Assembly (NCBI GenBank): GCA_002405405.1
Contig: DHLT01000259.1
Location: 4,398 to 10,800, forward strand
DNA: 6,403 nt
Origin: Ignavibacteria bacterium UBA4661
GTDB lineage: Bacteria; Bacteroidota; Ignavibacteria; Kapaibacteriales; UBA4661
Direction: 5' to 3'
Shown here in pieces: positions 1 to 6,362 of this stretch (positions are counted from its first letter, which is position 1; each line of letters begins with the position of its first letter). Position numbers and translations under genes: made by a program. A model generated the notes under the pieces. It searched no databases, had not been told where the DNA came from, and saw only the letters and a list, made by a program, of their open reading frames with translations.

Positions 1-316
1 TATCAACAGGGCGTGGTGTCAAACCAAAGCGATTACGCTCCAATCGGAGAGTACCCGTATTCACACCAAAACTACCACTCCCCCACACACCGAACCATAA
101 TTCCCCATTCCCTTTGCGGATCAGTAATGTGTCTTTATTTGGCAAAACCAAGCGTTCGCGTGTCTCTGATTCAAGATAAATATTGGCAGAGTCTGTGGCA
201 GTACGTGCTTGAAAAGCATCTTGTTTGACTTGCGCGAATACACCCCTTTCATCCGCTAACAGAATTACTGTGCAGAGGAAAAAGAAACTGCGCAAGCACG
301 ATAAGAATTGCTTCAT
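1..316 (-). CDS. Exported, probably outer-membrane protein (N-terminal part only)
   Basis: This reading frame opens with ATG at 314-316 and runs off the left edge of the window, giving 105 codons without a stop. Residues 1-28 form a signal peptide: MKQF start, hydrophobic stretch FFFLCTVILL, and a VFA|Q cleavage site with Gln29 as first mature residue. Its C-region is unusually charged (ADERG). After a polar linker with TATDSANIYLES, residues 73-92 (LWFGVWGSGSFGVNTGTLRL) alternate aromatic/hydrophobic and small residues, like the first strands of an outer-membrane barrel; this is inference from pattern only. No clear Shine-Dalgarno precedes the ATG: the upstream bases are pyrimidine-rich. An in-frame GTG 33 bases further upstream would add residues before the signal peptide and is less likely. 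It lies 119 bases downstream of the T9SS-type gene on the same strand. The specific function is unknown. Confidence 0.78.
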   Translation of the reverse strand, partial: MKQFLSCLRSFFFLCTVILLADERGVFAQVKQDAFQARTATDSANIYLESETRERLVLPNKDTLLIRKGNGELWFGVWGSGSFGVNTGTLRLERNRFGLTPRPVD

Positions 317-435
317 GCGAGAAATGGAAGGAAAAGCCGATGAAATCACTTCAACAAGCAAAGCATAAGATACGGAGAATTGGGTGCGTAGCGAACAAGA
401 ATATCTCCATGGTTAAGAACAAACACATGATACGG

Positions 436-1722
436 CTATCGAATCAACTGAATTTTTACAAAGGCAGTACTTCGAATAACATCCTGATTGCCATCGGTAG
501 GAATTGCGGTGATAACAACTGAATACATACCCTGCGATGCAACTGCACCTGCATTCCATTGAACGCTATGTGGACCGATATCCATGACTTCATTGCTCCT
601 GAGTGTGGCAATTTCACGCCCGAACGCATCATAGACTTTCACCGTAACGGTTACTCTATCATCCACCGTAAAGTCAATCGTTACGATATTACTTGCGGCA
701 GATAATGGATTGGGCGATGCCGTTACAGAAGAAATAACGGAATTCGGAACAAAGAGCGAACCTGTTGTTACTTCCACACGGCGATTAGTGGAAGAATTAT
801 CATACAACAACTTGTACGCATACACCTCATCGCGGTAGCGGATGGTGCTATCCATCACTCTATACCTGCGCTCATTGCGGCTGGATTGCAAGCCAACCAA
901 GGTTGTATCATTCCGATACACAGCAACCGTATCAATAAAGTCCACATTATTATTATTGAGATCACCCGTTGGTCGTATGCCACGAGCAAGCACAAAGCCA
1001 CGATTAGCAAACTCACTTGTGGTGCGCCATGTAATTTCTGCTGATTTTTCACCCAAATATACCGGTCGAAAATCAATGACATTCATAATAGGCAAATCAG
1101 TATCTACAAAAAAAGCAAGCGATTGTTGGTTTGCAGTAGCACTGACTAAGTCGATATTGTCATTGCGTGATAACTGTACACCACGCCGCGGGAAAATAGT
1201 ATCCCGCTCTAACTTATATGCCATGTACTGATATTTAAAAATTGGTTGAAATCGTGCCGTAGGAATCGGTAAGGTACCGGTATAACTCAGACTATATCGT
1301 CCAACCAAAAATCCTCGATCTGTTGTATTCTGAGGGTCACTCACAAAACCAACATTCGCACATGCATCGGCAGAATCAGGGCCAGCCCATGCAATCTGAA
1401 TGATGCTATCTTGAATGGCAACAGTGTCGCGATAGACCGCTCGATTAAATGAGGTTGAATCTAACCGTGCATCGGTGAGTCGTACTGTTGATGGCAATGC
1501 CAATGATAAAGTAGCATTCGCCAATTTGCGCCAGCGTGGTACAATTGCACGCACACGAATTTCAAAACTGACGCGATTACCTGCTTGTAGCTCAAAGCGT
1601 GTTGCCGAAATTTGTGCAACGGTATCTGTAAGATATTGAGCAGACAATGGTAGTGCTTGCAGACTGAGAAGCGCAAGAGCACCAACAAGCAAAACAAGGA
1701 TAGACAACGACCGTTTCAGCAT
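436..1722 (-). CDS. Secreted protein with FN3-like domain and T9SS/FlgD-like C-terminal domain
   Basis: A 428-residue exported protein. Residues 1-28 are a signal peptide (MLKR, then a Leu/Ala-rich core, LSA|Q cleavage). Residues about 30-205 look like a beta-sandwich (QAGNRVSFEIRVR, later IIQIAWAGPD) with a cohesin-like flavour; that assignment is weak. Residues about 213-325 resemble the FN3-type unit common in FCB secreted proteins (AEITWRTTSEFANRGFVLARG is split around W232 and F243). Residues 330-428 match the T9SS sorting/FlgD-like Ig fold: SPNPL (336-340), VYDAFGREI (363-371), a G-H pair (383, 385), WNAG (389-392), GMYSV (398-402) and a terminal KIQLIR. Known biology: such C-terminal domains direct export through the type IX system and surface attachment or release. 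The ATG has a strong Shine-Dalgarno AGGTGAT three bases before it and starts 12 bases after the preceding stop, implying coupling with the dockerin-like gene. The mature protein has a single Cys (C121). The ligand or enzymatic role is not recognisable. Confidence 0.92.
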   Translation of the reverse strand: MLKRSLSILVLLVGALALLSLQALPLSAQYLTDTVAQISATRFELQAGNRVSFEIRVRAIVPRWRKLANATLSLALPSTVRLTDARLDSTSFNRAVYRDTVAIQDSIIQIAWAGPDSADACANVGFVSDPQNTTDRGFLVGRYSLSYTGTLPIPTARFQPIFKYQYMAYKLERDTIFPRRGVQLSRNDNIDLVSATANQQSLAFFVDTDLPIMNVIDFRPVYLGEKSAEITWRTTSEFANRGFVLARGIRPTGDLNNNNVDFIDTVAVYRNDTTLVGLQSSRNERRYRVMDSTIRYRDEVYAYKLLYDNSSTNRRVEVTTGSLFVPNSVISSVTASPNPLSAASNIVTIDFTVDDRVTVTVKVYDAFGREIATLRSNEVMDIGPHSVQWNAGAVASQGMYSVVITAIPTDGNQDVIRSTAFVKIQLIR

Positions 1723-1725
1723 AGT

Positions 1726-1732
1726 ATCACCT
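1726..1732 (-). promoter_or_regulatory. Ribosome binding site of the T9SS-type gene
   Basis: On the minus strand the sequence reads AGGTGAT-ACT-ATG. The site fills almost the whole 12-base gap between the TAG of the dockerin-like part and the ATG at 1722, which fixes this start and suggests translation of the two genes is coupled. The same heptamer precedes the gene starting at 6287. Confidence 0.75.
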
Positions 1733-1734
1733 GC

Positions 1735-2253
1735 CTATCGTCGAAGTACATTGGTCGAACGACCGCGATTATTCCACGAAAGATTCAAATCCCCGGTTGA
1801 AATGTACCCATTCATGTCAGCATCTCGGAGATTATACTCCAAATCTCTAAAGACTTGTTGCCAAGGAGTCAGAGCACTAACACGATAGTTTATATCACTG
1901 TTATCAACAACACCATCGCCATTGATATCTCCCCCCGGCATGACCCACACACCAACACCATTGATACGCTCGATTTCTTTCATCACATTGCGACCGCCAA
2001 GAACATCCGTCACTCTCAGCATTTCAACATTTTGCACCAAATCAGGTGTCATGGAGTATCTCAAGTCCGACATCATAGCAAGGTGATTACGATGATGCAC
2101 GACCACATAAAAACTACCCGAAGCATTGACACGAAGCGGGGTTAAACCATCGATATCGACTACGAAACCGTCACGGCGCAAAAACGCGATTTTGTAAATC
2201 GCATTGGAATCAGGTGTAATGGTTCTCCGTAATTCAATCAAGACCCAATCCAC
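1735..2253 (-). CDS. Downstream part of interrupted secreted protein, dockerin-like C-terminus
   Basis: An open frame of 172 codons from a GTG at 2253; it is really open for 189 codons, back to the TAA at 2305-2307, in the same frame as the gene before it. It has no signal peptide. Residues 2-9 (DWVLIELR), then GFVVDIDG and YVVVHHRNHLAMMS (49-62), form a segment I recognise from many FCB secreted proteins, where it directly follows a (V)LLEG-Y...PYN segment; here that partner lies just before the stop codon. Residues 109-120 (GDINGDGVVDNSD) are a textbook dockerin/EF-type calcium loop with D109, N111, D113, D120; a second loop with D144, D146, N148, D155 (DADMNGYISTGD) follows. The codons SISEDI before the GTG continue the conserved segment, so the GTG is unlikely to be a native start, although AGAGGA lies five bases upstream and could allow re-initiation. 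Product would be cytoplasmic unless the stop is read through. Confidence 0.6.
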   Translation of the reverse strand: MDWVLIELRRTITPDSNAIYKIAFLRRDGFVVDIDGLTPLRVNASGSFYVVVHHRNHLAMMSDLRYSMTPDLVQNVEMLRVTDVLGGRNVMKEIERINGVGVWVMPGGDINGDGVVDNSDINYRVSALTPWQQVFRDLEYNLRDADMNGYISTGDLNLSWNNRGRSTNVLRR

Positions 2254-2304
2254 AATATCCTCTGAAATACTCGGAACAGGAAATTGATTACTAAAGCTAC
2301 TGGT

Positions 2305-2307
2305 TTA
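2305..2307 (-). other. In-frame TAA that splits the dockerin-like secreted protein
   Basis: The minus strand reads AAT-TAA-ACC here. The residues before it are PYNLDTN and those after it TSSFSNQFPVP, a polar linker inside a module that is normally continuous. No known readthrough signal is evident after the stop. TAA also ends the 736-residue gene at 4077-4079, where stops follow soon in frame, so general reassignment of TAA is not supported. Confidence 0.85.
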
Positions 2308-3978
2308 ATTCGTATCAAGATTGTACGGATATGTATTCACCGGTCGGCGCGGGATCAAGCCATCTTGACGCAACTTAGTCGTCATCATCATAGTGTCTTG
2401 TGCAGAACGCCCCCAATTATACGCACCTTCCAATAATACTCGTACACTTAACTGTGCCGGAATACGCGAATCATCGCCCAATGCCATAAAACCAAGTGTT
2501 TGCACATTCCGCGATGCGCCGTATGCCCAATTCCCCGATGTTGACACTTGCGTCAAACCCGTTGCCCCTGCCGATGCCCATGCACTGCGCAGTTCATCAA
2601 AGTATTGCAACTGAATGCGACTGATGTTACGTTGATTAGTTTCATCAATTGTTCGTCTGCGCCATGCATAGCCAATCTCAGGAGCAAAACCTGTAGTTAC
2701 CGATCCGCCTTGTTGGTCAAATGCCCGGACATCAAAAGCACGTCGTACTTTATTGCGACTATCGGGATTGGACTCAGGAATCGGCGTTGCATTCGGAAGA
2801 ACACGCATCGAGAGAACTCGTACTGCACCTTGCGAAGCAACTGTGGGAAAGCGAACATGCGTAAATTGATTGTGAAAAAGATTCAAGGAAGAATCTCCAA
2901 CCGCTAAGTTAATTCGACGCATGGTGCCGATCACTTCTGCTGTATCATTCAAATACACCGGATTGTTACGCGCCGTGTACACTAATGTGTCGATACGGTT
3001 TTGCGATTCGGTAAAGATTTTTGAGGCAACCGTCATTGAACGATTAACCGTCATTGTTTTTTGAATCGTTACACCACCTGTATTGAGTACTTCCAAATCT
3101 TGTAGCCGACCTGCCGCTCCGGGTGTTAACGAAGGAATTTCCCCACCGACAATAACACTACCCGTGCCGACATATCGAACATTGACAGTACCATCAAAAT
3201 TTGGCTCAGAACGGAGACTCCCCGCTACATTGCGAATGATCTGTGCATTATCTCCAACGCGAAAATTATTCGCTGTTGAGTTACGGAATTCACCCTGTGT
3301 CAAGTCTAATTGATTACGTACAGTGAAACCACCACCGCTCACAACATCTGCACCGGAAAGATTATTTAACTCTAAGCGCTTAAATTCACCACGTCCGCTG
3401 ACATTATGACTGTTCGTCTCGTTTACACGATTAGTCATCTGCACCTTACCATGCGTAAATGCACGGTTGATGAAGCCATCATGCTGAACATGCCCGCGAG
3501 CAATAATCTCATATTGCTGCCCCATAGCAATCTCAGCCGCACCATCGGTCATCAAACTATCCAATGACACAAGATTTCTACGATGCCCGACAGAATCAAG
3601 TGCTTTGATGCTTGCTCCTGTCATTTGAATGACACTATAGGTAATCTGTGGCACAAACTGACGAAGTTCAGGATTATTCATCACAAATTCGGCACGCCCC
3701 AAGAGCGTATCTTGTGCCAAAAATGTTGTACCACCAAAACGCATGGTACCGCCACGATTATCAACAAAAGCATTCGCATTGGTATTACCACGCGTTATAC
3801 CACTGATTCGAATTGTCCCGGTATTACGAATAAACCCGGTATTATCCATAAGGGCGTTATTTGCGTTATTCGTCTGTGCCGATAGAACACTACACCACAC
3901 CATTAACACCATACCCACCACAGCAGTCATGCGACTACTTTGCTGAATATATGTTAGTATGATGTTATGCTGAAGCAT
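2305..3978 (-). CDS. Secreted Asn/Thr/Gly-rich beta-repeat protein, N-terminal part up to in-frame stop
   Basis: A 557-codon frame. Residues 1-34 are a long signal peptide (hydrophobic core VVGMVLMVWCSVL, LSA|Q cleavage); the mature part has no Cys. ATG at 3978 is preferred because GTGAG lies six bases upstream; the inner ATG at 3930 (residue 17) has no such site and would lack most of the positive N-region. Residues 43-57 (LMDNTGFIRNTGTIR) closely match the start of the neighbouring 736-residue protein, and FGGTTF (81-86) matches that protein's C-terminal end. The middle is a run of short beta-type repeats (GGGFTV, GEFRNSTANNFRVGD, LNTGGVTIQKTMTVN). Residues about 345-500 (EVIGTMRR to TLGFMALGDD) have a counterpart in the neighbour (EIIGRFLR onward). 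Residues 510-553 (SVRVLLEGAY ... NTYPYN) are the first half of a module completed only after the TAA. Probably cell-surface or extracellular; no catalytic motif is visible, and the biochemical role is unknown. Confidence 0.85.
   Translation of the reverse strand: MLQHNIILTYIQQSSRMTAVVGMVLMVWCSVLSAQTNNANNALMDNTGFIRNTGTIRISGITRGNTNANAFVDNRGGTMRFGGTTFLAQDTLLGRAEFVMNNPELRQFVPQITYSVIQMTGASIKALDSVGHRRNLVSLDSLMTDGAAEIAMGQQYEIIARGHVQHDGFINRAFTHGKVQMTNRVNETNSHNVSGRGEFKRLELNNLSGADVVSGGGFTVRNQLDLTQGEFRNSTANNFRVGDNAQIIRNVAGSLRSEPNFDGTVNVRYVGTGSVIVGGEIPSLTPGAAGRLQDLEVLNTGGVTIQKTMTVNRSMTVASKIFTESQNRIDTLVYTARNNPVYLNDTAEVIGTMRRINLAVGDSSLNLFHNQFTHVRFPTVASQGAVRVLSMRVLPNATPIPESNPDSRNKVRRAFDVRAFDQQGGSVTTGFAPEIGYAWRRRTIDETNQRNISRIQLQYFDELRSAWASAGATGLTQVSTSGNWAYGASRNVQTLGFMALGDDSRIPAQLSVRVLLEGAYNWGRSAQDTMMMTTKLRQDGLIPRRPVNTYPYNLDTN
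3722..3738 (-). repeat. 17-base match shared by the two repeat-protein genes, copy A
   Basis: The plus strand reads AATGTTGTACCACCAAA here and again, identically, at 4150-4166. Both encode part of FGGTTF in the same frame. It lies near the N-terminus of the interrupted protein but near the C-terminus of the 736-residue one, so it marks homology between repeat units rather than between gene ends. Confidence 0.6.
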
Positions 3979-3999
3979 ATTGTTCTCACAAATAACAAT
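3966..3999 (-). repeat. Two adjacent small inverted repeats over the start of the interrupted gene
   Basis: ATTGTT (3994-3999 on the minus strand) pairs with AACAAT (3979-3984) across a nine-base loop that contains the likely Shine-Dalgarno GTGAG (3985-3989). Directly next to it the palindrome TATGCTGAAGCATA (3966-3979) covers the ATG itself. The two share base 3979, so they would compete or stack. They may influence translation initiation or bind a regulator; the arms are only six bases and AT-rich, so chance is possible. Confidence 0.35.
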
Positions 4000-4013
4000 G
4001 TTTCTTTACACAA

Positions 4014-4063
4014 AGTGCATGACAGAGATGAGAGCTTGTACCACTATCAACCTGCCATGCACT
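4014..4063. repeat. Intergenic inverted repeat, 8-base arms
   Basis: AGTGCATG (4014-4021) and CATGCACT (4056-4063) are exact reverse complements with a 34-base spacer, lying between the TAA of the 736-residue gene and the start of the interrupted gene. There is no T-run after it on the minus strand and the loop is long, so it is not a convincing terminator. It could be an operator-like site, a weak RNA structure, or chance. Confidence 0.3.
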
Positions 4064-4076
4064 CGCTATGACCTGC

Positions 4077-6287
4077 TTAGTCGCAATTACAAACGTCGAT
4101 CAAACCGGCATTTGTAATCGCACCATTATTATAGAAGTTCGCTGTGCGGAATGTTGTACCACCAAAGACGACAAAACCAGTGTATAGGTTTGTGTTACCT
4201 GACGAAGCTGCTTGGTTATCCGTTACCGCTGCTGTACCCGCACGATTCAAGACAAAAGCATTGGGTGATGTGCGGAAAAGATTTAATGCACCGGTATTAC
4301 CCCACACCAACGATGGGTTCAAGAAACCTGCCGCTGGCGCTGCAATCTCGATACTATTTGCAAGCGAAGTTGCGCTACGACCAGGGTGGAAATTTTCGTC
4401 ATTGATGTAGTTATCAATAGGACGAACAAAACCACCGTGGACGGTATGGCGTACCAAAACATCATCGGTTGGGAATGGTTGCTCACCGGTATCCCAGGTA
4501 CCCGGATTCGACCAACGACCATGATTAACAGAAATAACTTGCACCGGACGGCTCGACAACAGCAAGTCATTGCCATTAGCAAGGGTTGACAAAGAGTTTG
4601 TTGTTGTTGCAGCTGCCGGACGGAAACCGGGCAATGTCAATGACGCCAGTGTTGTGGTTGCAACACCTGAACGATCATAAGAATAACCCGTACCATACTT
4701 AATTGCATTGCTTGGACCTGCCGGGTCATTGAACATCAACAAACGATTAAGATTGAGTGTTGCCCCTGTTTCTGAGCGCAAGAACCCAATTTGCAACTGA
4801 GCAAACCAATCGGTACTGTTTGTCGCATACGCGATATTGGTATAGCGATTTACGTCGGTTGAAGCGATATAATCTGATGTTGGCTGACCCGGAATCATCG
4901 TAATTGTCATACTACTTGGATTCGTGCCGGAAGTAAATTGCGTACTAGTTAGGCGGTTGTTATACACATAGCGTTTGCCACCCGTCGTCGTTGTCCGCAG
5001 GAAGCGACCAATAATCTCACTATTATCGGTATTACCTGTTTCCACAGTGCTACCGAAAGCAACAAGAGCATTAGCATTGGTTGCAACGAGCGTGATATTA
5101 TTGGTGGTTAAGTTCAGCGTACTTCCGGTAACGCTGATATCACCTGCCGCAACAATAACATTACCCGCTGTTGCCAATTTTATACCACCATCTAAACGGA
5201 GGTTACCATAATAGTATGGAGTATTACCCACACCCATGTCAATAGTTGGTACAATGACTTGGTTTGCTGCTACACCATTATACCATACTGTTGAAGTGGG
5301 ATCATAAAGCATGTTAGTCCGTGTACCCACCGGCTCATTGTTTTGGAATGTCCCTGTTACAACCATCGTGTGGTTAGCGCCGAGTCGTACGGTACCGGCT
5401 GTACCACCACCACCAAGCGCTGAAAGCGAGAAGGTATTATTGGTGCCCACAACCAAACGACCTGTAGCAGAGGTTGTCATCACAAGACCTTGGCTATTTG
5501 CAGAGTTATTCGCCATAATAAAGTCAGCGTTACCGACACGAAGCGTACCTGGATTACCTGCACCATTGGAAGCAGTACCATCACCAACGACAAAGTTACC
5601 GCTACCGGCTTGCAACGTTGAAGTACTCGCACCCAAATTCATAATACCAAGAATACGTTGTGTACCTGTTGCCGATGCTTCCTGAGTAAATGCGCCTGCA
5701 ACATTGGTAATAAGAGTTGTGGTACCCGATGTCAATGTTTTAGGTCCTGCATTTTGGAAATTCAAACCATTGTAGGTTTCACCTGCCCATACATTCTGAG
5801 CAACTGTACCATCATAGTAGAAATTGCCAAGGTAGCTCCGAGCACCACCGGTTGCGTGGTAGAAACCATTACCGGCATTCGCACTACCCACATACACACC
5901 ATCAGGGATTGTTTTGATTGATGCTTGCGATACACTCAAATTTTCATAATAGCGTGCATGAACTGTTTGCACCGTACCCGCTGAAGAATACCGTGTTTGC
6001 CCCGGCACACGCATAGCAACAGAAGAACCAAGTGCAGTTGTTGCAATCGTACCTGCTGTAAATTGGAAGTTTGCACCGGTTGACTCAAAGATACCTGTAT
6101 TCACGATATTGGTAATCGTTGCTTGGGTATTGATAAACCGTGCATTGTCATTACACCAGCGGATGGTACCGGAATTGGAAATGAAGCCGGAGGCATCATT
6201 CATCAAATGCTGTGCAAATGCATTCTGCATGCCAAAGACAACCGCAACAAGCATGAAGCACAGAAAAACTGTTCGTGTGGCTTTCAT
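4077..6287 (-). CDS. Large secreted beta-repeat protein with G8-like segment and matching end caps
   Basis: I start this gene at the ATG at 6285-6287 (736 residues), not at the in-frame GTG at 6294-6296, because that GTG is part of the Shine-Dalgarno AGGTGAT. Residues 1-25 are a signal peptide (MKATR, FLCFMLVAVVFG, AFA|Q). The mature protein is rich in Asn, Thr, Gly and Ala in short beta-strand repeats, suggesting a right-handed beta-solenoid. The N-terminal unit GFISNSGTIRWCN (34-46) and the C-terminal unit GAITNAGLIDVCN (722-734) are variants of one repeat. Residues about 592-617 (WSNPGTWDTGEQPFPTDDV then LVRHTVH) resemble the G8/NPGTW segment of secreted FCB proteins. The mature chain has only three Cys (45, 733, 735), all in the caps. 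No T9SS-type end or dockerin is visible. It shares its N-terminal module and a central block with the interrupted gene 98 bases downstream, so they are probably diverged paralogues. Likely a surface or matrix protein; substrate and partners unknown. Confidence 0.9.
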   Translation of the reverse strand: MKATRTVFLCFMLVAVVFGMQNAFAQHLMNDASGFISNSGTIRWCNDNARFINTQATITNIVNTGIFESTGANFQFTAGTIATTALGSSVAMRVPGQTRYSSAGTVQTVHARYYENLSVSQASIKTIPDGVYVGSANAGNGFYHATGGARSYLGNFYYDGTVAQNVWAGETYNGLNFQNAGPKTLTSGTTTLITNVAGAFTQEASATGTQRILGIMNLGASTSTLQAGSGNFVVGDGTASNGAGNPGTLRVGNADFIMANNSANSQGLVMTTSATGRLVVGTNNTFSLSALGGGGTAGTVRLGANHTMVVTGTFQNNEPVGTRTNMLYDPTSTVWYNGVAANQVIVPTIDMGVGNTPYYYGNLRLDGGIKLATAGNVIVAAGDISVTGSTLNLTTNNITLVATNANALVAFGSTVETGNTDNSEIIGRFLRTTTTGGKRYVYNNRLTSTQFTSGTNPSSMTITMIPGQPTSDYIASTDVNRYTNIAYATNSTDWFAQLQIGFLRSETGATLNLNRLLMFNDPAGPSNAIKYGTGYSYDRSGVATTTLASLTLPGFRPAAATTTNSLSTLANGNDLLLSSRPVQVISVNHGRWSNPGTWDTGEQPFPTDDVLVRHTVHGGFVRPIDNYINDENFHPGRSATSLANSIEIAAPAAGFLNPSLVWGNTGALNLFRTSPNAFVLNRAGTAAVTDNQAASSGNTNLYTGFVVFGGTTFRTANFYNNGAITNAGLIDVCNCD
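4150..4166 (-). repeat. 17-base match shared by the two repeat-protein genes, copy B
   Basis: Identical to 3722-3738. Here it encodes FGGTTF 23 residues before the C-terminus of the 736-residue protein, just ahead of the C-terminal cap repeat. Confidence 0.6.
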
Positions 6288-6291
6288 GGGG

Positions 6292-6298
6292 ATCACCT
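6292..6298 (-). promoter_or_regulatory. Ribosome binding site of the 736-residue gene
   Basis: The minus strand reads AGGTGAT-CCCC-ATG. The GTG inside this site is in frame with the gene and could be mistaken for the start; its position within the ribosome-binding sequence argues for the ATG at 6287. The same heptamer precedes the T9SS-type gene. Confidence 0.75.
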
Positions 6299-6323
6299 AT
6301 AAAGTAAAAAATGGGTAAAAGGA

Positions 6324-6362
6324 ATTATATTGAGTATAACTACCAATGTTTTTCAATGTTTT
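6324..6362 (-). promoter_or_regulatory. AT-rich upstream region with TATAAT-like boxes and a 10-base-spaced direct repeat
   Basis: Upstream of the 736-residue gene the minus strand has TATAAT (6324-6329), TATACT (6333-6338) and TTGAAA (6351-6356). The spacings between TTGAAA and the two -10-like boxes are 21 and 12 bases, both off the usual 17, and no exact Bacteroidota TAnnTTTG box is seen, so the promoter call is tentative. CAATGTTTT occurs twice on the plus strand at 6344-6352 and 6354-6362, exactly 10 bases apart, which would place two binding sites on one face of the helix. A related CAATGTTT lies at 3996-4003, upstream of the interrupted gene. Confidence 0.3.

Larger units (their letters stand above)
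1735..3978 (-). pseudogene. Whole interrupted gene: secreted beta-repeat protein with dockerin-like end
   Basis: Taken as one frame this is 748 codons: 557 sense codons, a TAA, 189 sense codons and the final TAG. Both parts are in the same phase, no base is gained or lost, and the second part has no further stop. The order signal peptide, N-terminal G-x-I repeat module, central beta-rich region, LLEG-Y/PYN segment, DWVLIELR/HHRNHL segment, dockerin-like loops is what I would expect from one intact secreted protein. Possible explanations are a recent nonsense mutation, a consensus or sequencing error (a one-base change from CAA, GAA or AAA would do), phase variation in the population, or stop-codon readthrough. 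The sequence alone cannot choose between them. Confidence 0.65.

Noticed and set aside
317..435. Promoter or terminator between the T9SS-type gene and the partial gene
   Set aside because: Only scattered TTG and TATTCTTG-like bases are seen with wrong spacing, and there is no GC-rich hairpin with a T-run. Nothing supportable.
842..1231. Plus-strand open frame of 129 codons
   Set aside because: It lies wholly opposite the 428-residue secreted protein, which has a signal peptide, recognisable domains and a strong ribosome-binding site. The plus-strand product has no recognisable features.
2305..2307. Reassignment of TAA to a sense codon in this organism
   Set aside because: The 736-residue gene also ends in TAA, directly after a complete cap repeat, and further stops follow in frame soon after; no other gene shows an internal TAA.
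2254..2320. Frameshift as cause of the split gene
   Set aside because: The two parts are in the same frame, separated by exactly 17 sense codons and the stop; no insertion or deletion is needed.
4014..4063. Rho-independent terminator after the 736-residue gene
   Set aside because: The 8-base arms are 34 bases apart and no T-run follows on the minus strand.
5311..5685. Plus-strand open frame of 124 codons
   Set aside because: It is antisense to the 736-residue gene; its Pro/Val/Leu-rich product is what the reverse of Gly/Asn/Thr-rich repeats gives.
3780..5880. Recurring GGTATTACC-like words as a DNA repeat family or CRISPR
   Set aside because: They are irregularly spaced and fall on Gly-Asn-Thr codons in repeat proteins, so protein composition explains them.
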